From NCBI RefSeq assembly GCF_018449725.1, contig NZ_JAAVVC010000013.1, forward strand, positions 124,001 to 188,000: DNA of 64,000 nt, in the 5' to 3' direction. Position numbers and translations under genes: made by a program. Source of the stretch: Pseudomonas sp. dw_612. Lineage in GTDB: Bacteria; Pseudomonadota; Gammaproteobacteria; Pseudomonadales; Pseudomonadaceae. Position 1 is the first letter of the stretch, and each line of letters begins with the position of its first letter. Below the pieces are notes generated by a model. That model was not told the origin of the DNA, searched no databases, and saw nothing but the letters and a program-made list of their open reading frames with translations. Shown one piece after another: positions 45,122 through 54,496 of the stretch.

Positions 45122-45141
45122 TTGATTGAACGTTCAATCAA
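45122..45141. promoter_or_regulatory. Likely BetI operator
   Basis: A perfect 20-bp palindrome, TTGATTGAACGTTCAATCAA, lies 70 bp before the betI start in the betT-betI gap. BetI is a TetR-family repressor that binds inverted repeats of this TTGA-type in other bacteria. A weaker partial match, GACCAATCGGTTAG, lies nearer betT at 44941. Confidence 0.75.
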
Positions 45142-45211
45142 AACAAAATAGACTGGCCCTCAATCCGATAGACGTTTTTCGTCCGTCGGAAGGCCTAAGG
45201 AGATGTGCAAG

Positions 45212-45805
45212 ATGCCCAAGGTCGGTATGCAACCCATCCGCCGCCAGCAATTGATCGAAGCCACATTGCAGGCGGTCGATCAGGTCGGAATGGGGGACGC
45301 CAGCATTGCGCTGATCGCCCGTTTGGCCGGTGTCTCGAATGGCATCATCAGTCACTATTTTCAGGACAAGAACGGCCTGATCGCTGCCACGGCGCAGTAC
45401 CTGATGAGTGTCCTCAGCGAGAACGTCACCGCGCGTCGTCAGGCGCTGGAGGACAGCAGCCCAAGGGCGCACCTTCAGGTGATTATCGAAGGCAACTTCG
45501 ACGCCAGCCAAGTCAATGGCCCGGCAATGAAAACCTGGCTGGCCTTCTGGGCCACCAGCATGCACCACCCGTCTTTGCACAGGTTGCAGCGGATCAACGA
45601 TCACCGCCTGTATTCCAACCTGTGCTGCCAGTTCCGCCGTGTATTGCCGCTCGATGATGCGCGCAGTGCAGCCCGGGGCCTGGCAGCCCTCATTGACGGT
45701 TTGTGGTTGCGCGGCGCCCTGTCGGGAGATGCTTTCGACACTGAGCAGGCGCACCGCATCGCTTACGAATACATGGATTTCCAATTGGCCAAGCAGGTGA
45801 GCTAG
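45212..45805 (+). CDS. betI: Choline-responsive transcriptional repressor BetI
   Basis: The 197-residue TetR-family repressor begins MPKVGMQPIRRQQLIEATLQAVDQVGM, with AAGGAG about nine bases upstream. The HTH is ASIALIARLAGVSNGIISHYFQDKNGLI. It represses betIBA and, in many bacteria, the divergent transporter, and releases DNA when choline is present. It has its own operator within the divergent region. It ends about 100 bp before betB. Confidence 0.94.
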   Translation: MPKVGMQPIRRQQLIEATLQAVDQVGMGDASIALIARLAGVSNGIISHYFQDKNGLIAATAQYLMSVLSENVTARRQALEDSSPRAHLQVIIEGNFDASQVNGPAMKTWLAFWATSMHHPSLHRLQRINDHRLYSNLCCQFRRVLPLDDARSAARGLAALIDGLWLRGALSGDAFDTEQAHRIAYEYMDFQLAKQVS

Positions 45806-45906
45806 AGCACACATAACCGCTCAGCCCCTGAACCGTCACTGACCGCCAACGCTCCACGGCACCGTCAGCGACCAACGCCAACCACTTATGCACTTGCGAG
45901 GACACT

Positions 45907-47379
45907 ATGGCCCGTTTCGAACTGCAAAAACTCTACATCGATGGCGGCTACTCCGACGCCAGCAGCGACGCCACTTTCGAAGCCATCAACCCGGCTAACG
46001 GTGAAGTCCTCGCAAAAGTACAGCGTGCGACGTTCGACGACGTCGAACGCGCCGTGGTCAGCGCTGAAAAGGGCCAGAAAATCTGGGCCGCCATGACCGC
46101 CATGGAGCGTTCGCGCATCCTGCGTCGTGCCGTGGACATCCTGCGCGAGCGCAACGATGAGCTGGCCGCCCTGGAAACCCTGGACACCGGCAAATCGTTC
46201 TCCGAAACCAAGTACGTCGACATCGTCACCGGCGCTGACGTGCTGGAATACTACGCAGGCCTGGTGCCGGCCATCGAAGGCGAGCAGATTCCGCTGCGCA
46301 CCACCTCGTTCGTCTACACCCGTCGCGAGCCGCTGGGCGTCGTGGCCGGCATCGGCGCGTGGAACTACCCGATCCAGATCGCCCTGTGGAAATCCGCACC
46401 GGCCCTGGCCGCCGGTAACGCGATGATCTTCAAGCCAAGCGAAGTCACCTCGCTGACCACCCTGAAACTGGCCGAGATCTACACCGAAGCCGGCGTTCCG
46501 GCGGGCGTGTTCAACGTGCTGACCGGCAGCGGCCGTGAAGTCGGCACCTGGCTGACCGAGCACCCACGCATCGAAAAAATCTCCTTCACCGGCGGCACCG
46601 ACACCGGCAAGAAGGTCATGGCCAGCGCTTCGAGCTCTTCGCTCAAAGAAGTCACCATGGAACTGGGCGGCAAATCCCCGCTGATCATTTTCGACGACGC
46701 CGACCTCGATCGCGCCGCCGACACCGCGATGATGGCCAACTTCTACAGCTCCGGTCAGGTCTGCACCAACGGCACTCGCGTGTTCGTACCGACGCATCTG
46801 AAAGCCGCTTTCGAAGCCAAGATCGCCGAGCGCGTTGCGCGCATCCGCATCGGCAACCCGGAAGACGAAAACACCAACTTCGGCCCGCTGGTCAGCTTCG
46901 CCCACATGGAAAGCGTGCTCGGCTATATCGCCAAAGGTAAGGAAGAAGGCGCTCGCGTGCTGTGCGGCGGGACTCGCCTGACCGAAGGCGACCTGGCCAA
47001 AGGCGCATTCGTGGCACCGACCGTGTTCACCGACTGCACCGACGAGATGACCATCGTTCGCGAAGAAATCTTCGGCCCGGTCATGGCGATCCTGACCTAC
47101 GACACCGAAGAAGAAGTGATCCGTCGCGCCAACGACACCGACTTCGGCCTGGCCGCCGGCATCGTCACTAAAGACCTGAACCGCGCTCACCGCGTGATTC
47201 ACCAATTGGAAGCCGGTATCTGCTGGATCAACGCGTGGGGCGAGTCCGACGCCAAGATGCCGGTCGGCGGCTACAAGCAGTCGGGCGTGGGCCGTGAGAA
47301 CGGCATCACTTCGCTGAACAACTTCACACGCATCAAATCGGTACAGGTCGAACTGGGCGATTACGCCTCGGTTTTCTAA
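45907..47379 (+). CDS. betB: Betaine aldehyde dehydrogenase
   Basis: The 490-residue NAD(P)-dependent aldehyde dehydrogenase oxidises betaine aldehyde to glycine betaine. The nucleotide-binding FTGGTDTGKKV, catalytic Glu in MELGGKSPLI, nucleophile Cys in SGQVCTNGTRVF and the EEIFGPVMAIL region are all present. It is the normal length for BetB. It starts MARFELQKLYIDGGYSD with GAGGACACT before it. It is between betI and betA in the standard order. Confidence 0.96.
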   Translation: MARFELQKLYIDGGYSDASSDATFEAINPANGEVLAKVQRATFDDVERAVVSAEKGQKIWAAMTAMERSRILRRAVDILRERNDELAALETLDTGKSFSETKYVDIVTGADVLEYYAGLVPAIEGEQIPLRTTSFVYTRREPLGVVAGIGAWNYPIQIALWKSAPALAAGNAMIFKPSEVTSLTTLKLAEIYTEAGVPAGVFNVLTGSGREVGTWLTEHPRIEKISFTGGTDTGKKVMASASSSSLKEVTMELGGKSPLIIFDDADLDRAADTAMMANFYSSGQVCTNGTRVFVPTHLKAAFEAKIAERVARIRIGNPEDENTNFGPLVSFAHMESVLGYIAKGKEEGARVLCGGTRLTEGDLAKGAFVAPTVFTDCTDEMTIVREEIFGPVMAILTYDTEEEVIRRANDTDFGLAAGIVTKDLNRAHRVIHQLEAGICWINAWGESDAKMPVGGYKQSGVGRENGITSLNNFTRIKSVQVELGDYASVF

Positions 47380-47396
47380 GCAGACGCTGAAACCCT

Positions 47397-47498
47397 GTAG
47401 CAGCTGCCGAGGCACGAGGCTGCGTTGCGCGTCCGCAGGACCGCCCTCAAGGGGCCGCTGCGCGACCCAACGCAGCCTCGTGCCTCGGCAACTGCTAC
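47397..47498. repeat. Long palindromic repeat of the GTAGCAGCTGCCGAGGCACG family
   Basis: Arms GTAGCAGCTGCCGAGGCACG and its near complement CGTGCCTCGGCAACTGCTAC (one change) pair over a GC-rich loop. It lies between betB and betA and would be in the mRNA if they are cotranscribed. Confidence 0.88.
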
Positions 47499-47533
47499 GG
47501 GTGACCTGACCACTTTCAATGAGGGTGCATTTA

Positions 47534-49237
47534 ATGTCCCAAGAATACGATTACATCATCATCGGTGCCGGCTCGGCCGGTAACACCCTGGCGACCCGTC
47601 TGACTGAAGACGAAGGCGTCACCGTTCTGCTGCTCGAAGCCGGCGGCCCGGACTACCGCCTGGACTTTCGCACGCAAATGCCGGCCGCTTTGGCGTTCCC
47701 GCTGCAAGGCCGTCGCTACAACTGGGCCTACGAAACCGATCCAGAGCCACACATGGACGGTCGCCGGATGGAATGCGGTCGCGGTAAGGGCCTCGGCGGT
47801 TCCTCGCTGATCAACGGCATGTGCTACATCCGCGGCAACGCGATGGACTACGACAACTGGTCGAAGCTTCCAGGTCTTGAAGACTGGGACTACCTCAACT
47901 GCCTGCCCTACTTCAGAAAAGCGGAAACTCGGGACATCGGCCCGAACGACTACCACGGTGGCGAAGGTCCGGTCAGCGTGACCACGCCTAAGGCCGGCAA
48001 CAACCCGCTGTTCCACGCGATGGTTGAAGCCGGCGTGCAGGCCGGTTACCCGCGCACCGAAGACCTGAATGGTTACCAGCAGGAAGGTTTCGGCCCGATG
48101 GACCGCACCGTGACGCCGAACGGCCGTCGCGCCAGCACCGCGCGCGGTTACCTGGACATTGCCAAGAAGCGTTCGACGCTGACCATCGTCACCCACGCCC
48201 TGACCGACAAGATCCTGTTCGAAGGCAAGCGTGCGGTCGGCGTGCGTTACCTGATCGGCGCCGCTGAAGAGCGCGTTGAAGCCACGGCGCGCAAAGAAGT
48301 GCTGCTGTGCTCCGGCGCCATCGCTTCGCCGCAGATCCTGCAACGCTCCGGCGTCGGCCCGGCCGAACTGCTGAAAAAACTCGACATCCCGGTGGTCCAC
48401 GACCTGCCAGGCGTCGGTGAAAACCTGCAGGATCACCTCGAGTTGTACCTGCAATACGCGTGCACCCAACCGGTGTCGCTGTACCCGTCGCTGCTCTGGT
48501 ACAACCAGCCAGCCATCGGTGCCGAGTGGCTGTTCAACGGCACCGGCATCGGCGCCAGCAACCAGTTCGAAGCCGGCGGTTTCATCCGTACCCGCGAAGA
48601 ATTCGATTGGCCGAACATCCAGTACCACTTCCTGCCGGTGGCGATTAACTACAACGGCAGCAACGGCGTGAAAGAACACGGCTTCCAGGCGCACATGGGT
48701 TCCATGCGTTCGCCAAGCCGTGGTCGCATCCAGGCCAAGTCCAAGGATCCGCGCGATTACCCGAGCATCCTGTTCAACTACATGGCCACCGAGCAAGACT
48801 GGCAGGAGTTCCGCGACGGCATCCGCCTGACCCGTGAAATCATGCAACAGCCTGCTCTCGATGCGTTCCGTGGTCGCGAAATCAGCCCCGGCATCGACGT
48901 GCAAACCGATGAACAGCTCGACCAGTTCATCCGCGAACACGCCGAAACCGCGTTCCACCCGTCCTGCTCTTGCAAAATGGGCACCGACGACATGGCCGTG
49001 GTTGACGCTGAAGGCCGCGTGCATGGCATGCAGAGCCTGCGAGTGGTCGATGCCTCGATCATGCCGATCATCACCACCGGCAACCTGAACGCGCCAACGA
49101 TCATGATCGCCGAGAAAATCGCCGACAAGATCCGTGGCCGCCAGCCTCTGCCGCGCAGCAAGGCTGCCTACTTCGTGGCCGGTGATGCACCGGTGCGGGG
49201 CAAGCCGCTGCGGGATGTGAGTCCTACGGCTCAGTAA
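47534..49237 (+). CDS. betA: Choline dehydrogenase
   Basis: The 567-residue GMC flavoenzyme oxidises choline to betaine aldehyde and further to glycine betaine. It starts MSQEYDYIIIGAGSAGNTLA, with the FAD motif GAGSAG at 11-16. The second GMC signature GGSSLINGMCYIRGNAMDYD and the C-terminal active-site HPSCSCKMG and NLNAPTIMIAEKIAD are intact. The frame starts 15 bases earlier, but the ATG at 47534 is favoured by GAGGGTG nearby. It passes electrons to the membrane quinone pool. Confidence 0.96.
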   Translation: MSQEYDYIIIGAGSAGNTLATRLTEDEGVTVLLLEAGGPDYRLDFRTQMPAALAFPLQGRRYNWAYETDPEPHMDGRRMECGRGKGLGGSSLINGMCYIRGNAMDYDNWSKLPGLEDWDYLNCLPYFRKAETRDIGPNDYHGGEGPVSVTTPKAGNNPLFHAMVEAGVQAGYPRTEDLNGYQQEGFGPMDRTVTPNGRRASTARGYLDIAKKRSTLTIVTHALTDKILFEGKRAVGVRYLIGAAEERVEATARKEVLLCSGAIASPQILQRSGVGPAELLKKLDIPVVHDLPGVGENLQDHLELYLQYACTQPVSLYPSLLWYNQPAIGAEWLFNGTGIGASNQFEAGGFIRTREEFDWPNIQYHFLPVAINYNGSNGVKEHGFQAHMGSMRSPSRGRIQAKSKDPRDYPSILFNYMATEQDWQEFRDGIRLTREIMQQPALDAFRGREISPGIDVQTDEQLDQFIREHAETAFHPSCSCKMGTDDMAVVDAEGRVHGMQSLRVVDASIMPIITTGNLNAPTIMIAEKIADKIRGRQPLPRSKAAYFVAGDAPVRGKPLRDVSPTAQ

Positions 49238-49260
49238 CAGTCAGAACTTGCTTCGAACAT

Positions 49261-49293
49261 AACCGTCGGCCTTTAAGGCTGGCGGTTTTTTTC
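49261..49293 (+). terminator. Rho-independent terminator of betIBA
   Basis: ACCGTCGGCC pairs with GGCTGGCGGT over a TTTAA loop, with small mismatches, and is followed by seven T. It begins 24 bases after the betA stop. Confidence 0.85.
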
Positions 49294-49421
49294 TGCCTGA
49301 CACCTATGGATTACATCAAACAAAACCAGTAACACTTGTACTATCGCAATTTTTAAAATCTCCACTATTATTCGCGCCCCGCTTAAACCAAGCGCTAATA
49401 ATTTTTGTGGAGAATAAGGAT

Positions 49422-50414
49422 ATGCTGGACATCTGCCCGATCAAGGACGTGGGTATGTTTCGGAAAAAGATAGCGGAAGAAAGAACGACGATTCTGGACT
49501 TCAGCTATTTGACCGGTGCCATTGAGTCCTGGTGGAAAAAGAACAGCAGAGAAGACATCCACGTTTTGAAAACGCAACTAATCAACCTCTTCCTGACTTA
49601 CTTGCACCCCGAAGACACTTTTCACTTTGACAAAGTCGGCCTGGCAAATGGAAGCGCCGCCATTTGCATAAAAAACATATTCAGTCTGGACTCGCCCAAA
49701 CTCGCGCTAACGGTACACGAGGCCTTGGCCGACCTTTTTCATCTCACTGATATAAAGTACGAATACGAAGAACATAAAGCTTTGTACCTAAAGCCTTCTG
49801 CGGAAAAATATCGGGAGTGGGGCAATGGTCACGGTGATATCACACCGCACTCCGATGATTTATATGAAAACCTGAATGTCGATTATCTGGCGTTGACCGT
49901 TTGCCGCGACACCACAAAAACCCCCACCGCCTACTACTTTCCAAGCGATTTGCTTTGCGCGTTGAACGATGAAGAAATCGGCGAATTGCTGACTATTCAA
50001 GCTGCATTTATTTCGGGCAAAAACGTCTGCGGCCTAAAAGAGCGGATTCGTCACGTGGTTGAGTTTTCCGATCTCTATGGCTTTCAATTTGCGCTGGATT
50101 TTCGCATTGATTCGCACAGCGGTGAACGAATGCGTGCAGTGAATGGAGGCCAACACCTGCTGGACAAAATCCGAGACGGCCTGCCAAACGCAAAAAATCA
50201 CGTCTCAACGGCTGAGACCGGTACGTTCCTGATCGTGGCCAATCGCAAAATATTGCATGCACGCCCGATGCTGAATATCGATCCCGGCGAGGCTGGCAGA
50301 CAAGCGAACCACTCGACGTTCAGCACGACGCCCCGGTTACTGTTCCGAAGCAAAGGCCCTAGAAAGCATTATTACCCACTGAATGAAGCAACTTGCACTC
50401 GGGTAGCCAGCTGA
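49422..50414 (+). CDS. Fe(II)/2-oxoglutarate dioxygenase, clavaminate-synthase-like (TauD/TfdA superfamily)
   Basis: The 330-residue protein shows the facial triad of this superfamily: H143 and D145 in GDITPHSDDLYEN, and a distal His H279 in KILHARP. R293, 14 residues after it, is a candidate 2-oxoglutarate ligand. The 'HGDITPHSDD' context resembles amino-acid hydroxylases of the clavaminate synthase type rather than sulfonate or carnitine enzymes. The start is set by GGAG nine bases upstream; a GTG 15 bases earlier is an alternative. The segment is visibly AT-richer than betBA or tldD. Its stop overlaps the next start (TGATG), so it is coupled to an AzlC/AzlD export pair. A free amino acid substrate is inferred. 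Confidence 0.75.
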   Translation: MLDICPIKDVGMFRKKIAEERTTILDFSYLTGAIESWWKKNSREDIHVLKTQLINLFLTYLHPEDTFHFDKVGLANGSAAICIKNIFSLDSPKLALTVHEALADLFHLTDIKYEYEEHKALYLKPSAEKYREWGNGHGDITPHSDDLYENLNVDYLALTVCRDTTKTPTAYYFPSDLLCALNDEEIGELLTIQAAFISGKNVCGLKERIRHVVEFSDLYGFQFALDFRIDSHSGERMRAVNGGQHLLDKIRDGLPNAKNHVSTAETGTFLIVANRKILHARPMLNIDPGEAGRQANHSTFSTTPRLLFRSKGPRKHYYPLNEATCTRVAS

Positions 50415-51139
50415 TGATTGCCTCAAACGCACCTGCCCAATCTTCGGCTACCAACGTATGTATGGAAGGCGTTCGTGACGCACTCACGTTTGGTGTCGCG
50501 TTCATCTTCCTGTATCTATCGATTGGCATTTTAAGCGCGACGCAATCATTGTCCCTGGGCCAGTCTCTTGCAACAACCTTGTTAATATTCTCCACTCCGC
50601 TGCAGTTTCTACTGATACAAAGCTATAACGAGGGCTGGATATTAATCCCCATCATCATCGCACTCAACGCTCGCTTCGTACTGTTATCCGCGACACTGGC
50701 GCCCTATATAAGGAACACCTCGACTGCGAAAACCCTGGCGTCCTTGATTCTGATTACACCCTCGATATTTACGGGTTGCGTCACTCGCTTCAAGCGGCGA
50801 ACGGATCACCCTTTCGCCTACTTGATTGGTCTCGGATTTCCGATATTTGGTGTATCGATCATCTGTACCTATATTGGTTTCGTCGCTGGCGCAGAGTTGG
50901 CTTCGCCGGCTATTTTTGCACTCATGACCATTCTATTACCGCTTCAATTCACCGCCTTGGCCGGCAAGCACTGGCCTCACTACGCGGAAGTATCGAGTTA
51001 CTGGCTGGGCTTCGTCGGCGCCCCACTGCTCGTCTATCTGTTCAAGGACTACAGCTTGCTCTGCACGCCCTTTATCATCGGCGGACTGGTCGTGCTGATT
51101 GAAAATACCTACAAAAAACAGGGCAGCGTTGTTTCATGA
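50414..51139 (+). CDS. azlC: AzlC-like amino-acid exporter, large subunit
   Basis: The 241-residue membrane protein has the AzlC pattern: GVRDALTFGVAFIFLYLSIGILSA and IPIIIALNARFVLLSATLAPYIR, with about seven helices. AzlC with AzlD exports branched-chain amino acids or analogues. The start MIASNAPAQ overlaps the dioxygenase stop by one base. The stop overlaps the azlD start by four bases (ATGA). The gene is AT-rich like its partners. The substrate is not known and may be the hydroxylated product of the dioxygenase. Confidence 0.8.
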   Translation: MIASNAPAQSSATNVCMEGVRDALTFGVAFIFLYLSIGILSATQSLSLGQSLATTLLIFSTPLQFLLIQSYNEGWILIPIIIALNARFVLLSATLAPYIRNTSTAKTLASLILITPSIFTGCVTRFKRRTDHPFAYLIGLGFPIFGVSIICTYIGFVAGAELASPAIFALMTILLPLQFTALAGKHWPHYAEVSSYWLGFVGAPLLVYLFKDYSLLCTPFIIGGLVVLIENTYKKQGSVVS

Positions 51140-51480
51140 CAATCTGGCTTCTTATTGCATTTTCCGCCCTCACCGCCTTCGCATTTCGTGCACTGCCTTT
51201 TGCCTTCAAAAACAGCGCTGCGCTCACACAGACCCAAGGTTCTTTCTATCGATTTATCAGCTACAGCGCGCAAGCTATGTTGGGGGTCATTATTTACGAC
51301 ACGGCGTTCAACAAGAGGGATGCGCTAACGCTGATACAGCAATTTCAAACGCTGGATGCGCTGAAGCTCTTGTTGCTTGTGGGTACCTTCATCGCCGTCG
51401 CGAAAACAAAAAGCATCCTGCCCAGTTTCTTTGCAAGCCTATGCATTTATCTGGCTGCGTTCGCCTATCTCAACAGTTGA
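51136..51480 (+). CDS. azlD: AzlD-like amino-acid exporter, small subunit
   Basis: The 114-residue protein has four predicted membrane helices: MTIWLLIAFSALTAFAFRALPFAFK, then YSAQAMLGVIIYDTAF, LKLLLLVGTFIAVAKTK and SFFASLCIYLAAFAYLNS. The FRALPF and AMLG elements are typical of AzlD. It is the last gene of a tightly coupled three-gene operon and overlaps azlC by four bases. No terminator is evident right after it; 230 bp with no gene follow before tldD. Confidence 0.8.
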   Translation: MTIWLLIAFSALTAFAFRALPFAFKNSAALTQTQGSFYRFISYSAQAMLGVIIYDTAFNKRDALTLIQQFQTLDALKLLLLVGTFIAVAKTKSILPSFFASLCIYLAAFAYLNS

Positions 51481-51708
51481 ACCCGCTTTTTGCCTGACAG
51501 AGGAACAGATCGCGAGCAACTCGCAACAGGCTGCTCGCGAACTTCAACCATCAGCCAAATCATCGTGCGCCTACGCATAAGGTAATCCCTTCCTACACCG
51601 CTTCGCCCTTGATCCTACCCCCCGCCCAGGCCTAATCTAGCGCCACGCAAACGTTTCACCCCCTCGCCGTACCGATACGCCGCTTCTCCATTCCAAGGAG
51701 GTTTTCGA

Positions 51709-53151
51709 ATGTTCGATTTCCACCCCCAGCTCAAGCAGCGCTTCGCTGCCTTGCGCACGGGCGCTGAATTCTTTTCGCTGCGTTATGTGCGCGAGTCCGG
51801 CCAATACCTCTCGGTGCGCAAGAACGTCGCCGAACCGCCGAGCCTGAGCCGTGATGAAGGTGCGATGCTGACCGTTCGGGTCAACGGCGTCGAAGCCTAT
51901 GCCGCGACCAACGACCTGTCGCAACAAGGCCTGCAAGCCGCGCTGGAAAAAGCCGAGCAACAAGCCCGCCGACTCAAGCCCCACGCCTTGCTCGACCTGA
52001 GCGCGCAGCGTGTTTCCAGCGACCGCGCCGACTACTTGTCGCCGAACTTCGACCAGCCCTTCCCGTCCCTGAGCGACTGCTTTCAACTGCTCGGCGCCGA
52101 GTCCGCCGCCGTGCCCAAGGACGAGCGACTGGTGAACTGGCAGGTGAGCATCGGCATCACCAACGTCGAACAGATTTACCTCAGCAGCGCCGGCGCCGAA
52201 CTGCGCCAGGCCCAGCGTTTCGTGTACCCGAGCCTGGAAGTCACCGCCTACGACGGCAACGACAGCCAGACCCGCACCCTGGGCCGGGAGAACTTCGGCC
52301 AACAGGGTGGCTTCGATGTGATCAGCCGCTGCGGCCTGGTCGGTGCCGGCCCGAAAATCGCCGATCAGGCGCTGCAATTGCTGCTGGCACCGAACACCCC
52401 GCAAGGCCCGCGCGACTTGCTGTTGATGCCGGACCAGATGATGTTGCAGATCCACGAATCCATCGGCCACCCGCTGGAACTGGACCGCATCCTCGGTGAC
52501 GAGCGCAATTACGCCGGCACCAGTTTCGTCAAGGCGCAGGACTTTGGCAGCCTGCAATATGGCTCCAAACTGCTCAACGTGACCTTCGACCCGGAGATCC
52601 CCGAGCAGCTTGCCAGTTACGGGCATGACGACGACGGCACTGCCGCGAGCAAGCAATTTCTGATCAAGGAAGGTGTGTTGCTGCGGCCACTCGGCGGCGC
52701 GTTGTCGCAATTCCGTGCAGGCATGGATGGCGTCGCCAACAGCCGCGCGTGCGGCTGGAACCGTCCACCGATCGATCGCATGGCCAACTTGAATATCGAG
52801 CCGGGCGACCAGCCTTTGGAAAAACTGATCGGCGGAATCGAGAACGGCATCTTGATGAGCACCAACCGTTCCTGGTCCATCGACGATGCGCGCAACAAGT
52901 TCCAGTTCGGTTGTGAGTGGGGTCAGTTGATTGAAAACGGCGAACTCAAAGGCGTGGTGAAAAACCCCAACTACCGGGCGATTTCCGCACACTTCTGGAA
53001 AAGCCTCAGCGCCGTCGGTGATGCCAACACCTTCAAGGTATTGGGTACGCCGAACTGCGGCAAGGGCGAACCGAACCAGGTGATCCGCGTCGGCCATGCG
53101 TCGCCAGCCTGTGTGTTCAGCAATGTGGATGTGTTTGGGGGAGATGCCTGA
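51709..53151 (+). CDS. TldD-like metalloprotease
   Basis: The 480-residue protein is a TldD-family zinc protease. The catalytic HExxGH motif is HESIGH at residues 249-254. A late Cys in TPNCGKGEPNQ is the usual third metal ligand. AAGGAGG is ideally placed before ATG. Together with the next gene it forms a TldD/TldE heterodimer, which cleaves small unfolded peptides in a process known for microcin B17 maturation and CcdA turnover. This is a divergent paralogue pair; the canonical Pseudomonas tldD and pmbA lie elsewhere in the genome by general knowledge. Confidence 0.88.
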   Translation: MFDFHPQLKQRFAALRTGAEFFSLRYVRESGQYLSVRKNVAEPPSLSRDEGAMLTVRVNGVEAYAATNDLSQQGLQAALEKAEQQARRLKPHALLDLSAQRVSSDRADYLSPNFDQPFPSLSDCFQLLGAESAAVPKDERLVNWQVSIGITNVEQIYLSSAGAELRQAQRFVYPSLEVTAYDGNDSQTRTLGRENFGQQGGFDVISRCGLVGAGPKIADQALQLLLAPNTPQGPRDLLLMPDQMMLQIHESIGHPLELDRILGDERNYAGTSFVKAQDFGSLQYGSKLLNVTFDPEIPEQLASYGHDDDGTAASKQFLIKEGVLLRPLGGALSQFRAGMDGVANSRACGWNRPPIDRMANLNIEPGDQPLEKLIGGIENGILMSTNRSWSIDDARNKFQFGCEWGQLIENGELKGVVKNPNYRAISAHFWKSLSAVGDANTFKVLGTPNCGKGEPNQVIRVGHASPACVFSNVDVFGGDA

Positions 53152-54488
53152 TGAGTACTTCGAAAAATCAGGTCGAGTCGTTCAAGGCACTGGTCAATTG
53201 GCTACGCGAGGCTATTCAAGAGCCGGAGCAATTCACCCTCAGCTACGCCGCCGAGTCCTCGGCCTTCGTGCGTTTCAACCACGCCAAGGTTCGTCAGGCC
53301 GGGCAGGTGCAGCAGGCGAGCGTTGGTTTCAAACTGATCAACGAGGGTCGCCACGCCGACCTGAACATCACCCTCTCCGGCGATGCTGAAACCGATATCC
53401 AGCGCCTGACCGAAGGCCTGCAACAACTGCGCGAAACCTTGCCGCTGCTGCCCGCGGATCCTTACCTGCTGCTCAACCAGAACGGCTGGCAGAGCAAGAA
53501 CCTGCAGGATCACCCGCTGCCGGACACCGAGCAGGTCGTCGCCGAAATCACCCAAGCCGCCGAAGGGCTGGACCTGGTGGGTTTCTACGCCGCCGGCCCG
53601 ATCAGTCGCGGCTTCGCAAGTTCCTCGGGGGCGTTCGGCTGGCATCAGGCCAACAGCTTCAACTTTGACTTCAGCCTGTTCCACGACAACGGCCAAGCGG
53701 TGAAAGCCAGTTACGCCGGGCACGACTGGAACAGCGAAGGCTTCGCTAAGCGTTTTGCCCAGGCGCGCGAGCAGTTGGCGTTTCTCGGTCGGCCGTTGCG
53801 CACCCTGGCACCGGGTCAGTACCGCGCGTACCTCGCGCCGGCTGCCATGGAAGAAATCATGGACATGCTTGGTTGGGGCGGTTTTTCCGCGCAGTCGATT
53901 GCCAGCAAGAACAGTCCGTTGCAGAAGCTCTACGCCGGGGATCAGTCGTTCAGCCCGTTGGTGTCTGTCGATGAGAAAGTCAGCGGCTCCCTGAGCCCGG
54001 CGTTTTCCGGCGAAGGTTATCCGCGCAGCGATCTGGGCCTGATCCTCGCAGGCAAGGCCGGCGAGCAAATGGTCAGCTCACGCAGTGCCGCCGAATATGG
54101 CCTGACGGCCAATGGCGCGGGTGGCGGTGAAATGCCGAGCGCGTTGAACATGGCGGCTGGCGCGTTGCCGGAAGCGGAGATCCTCAAGCAACTGGGTACG
54201 GGCCTGTACATCAGCAACCTCTGGTACCTGAACTACTCGGACCAACCGGCCGCGCGTCTGACCGGCATGACGCGGTTTGCGACGTTCTGGGTCGAGAATG
54301 GCGAGATTCAGGCACCCGTGAGCACCATGCGTTTTGATGACAGCGCCTACAGCCTGCTCGGCTCGCAGCTGGAAGCGTTGACCCAGGAGCGCGAATTGCT
54401 GCTATCGGCGAGTACCTACAGTCAGCGGGCCACGGCGTCGGCGTTGTTGCCGGGGGCGCTCGTCAGCCGATTGACCTTGACCCTGTAA
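53151..54488 (+). CDS. TldE/PmbA-like partner of the TldD-like protease
   Basis: The 445-residue protein belongs to the PmbA/TldE family: a non-catalytic partner in which the HExxGH motif is absent (the corresponding region reads YRAYLAPAAMEEIMDMLGWGGFS). The late region NLWYLNYSDQPAARLTGMTRFATFWVENGEI is typical. The start overlaps the tldD stop by one base, so the two are made in equal amounts. No peptide precursor gene is visible between or right beside them. Confidence 0.86.
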   Translation: MSTSKNQVESFKALVNWLREAIQEPEQFTLSYAAESSAFVRFNHAKVRQAGQVQQASVGFKLINEGRHADLNITLSGDAETDIQRLTEGLQQLRETLPLLPADPYLLLNQNGWQSKNLQDHPLPDTEQVVAEITQAAEGLDLVGFYAAGPISRGFASSSGAFGWHQANSFNFDFSLFHDNGQAVKASYAGHDWNSEGFAKRFAQAREQLAFLGRPLRTLAPGQYRAYLAPAAMEEIMDMLGWGGFSAQSIASKNSPLQKLYAGDQSFSPLVSVDEKVSGSLSPAFSGEGYPRSDLGLILAGKAGEQMVSSRSAAEYGLTANGAGGGEMPSALNMAAGALPEAEILKQLGTGLYISNLWYLNYSDQPAARLTGMTRFATFWVENGEIQAPVSTMRFDDSAYSLLGSQLEALTQERELLLSASTYSQRATASALLPGALVSRLTLTL

Positions 54489-54496
54489 TCACAAAA

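Noticed and set aside
49321..49421. Promoter of the dioxygenase operon
   Set aside because: TTGTAC and TATTAT look like -35 and -10 boxes, but the 24-base spacer is too long; no pair with correct spacing was found.
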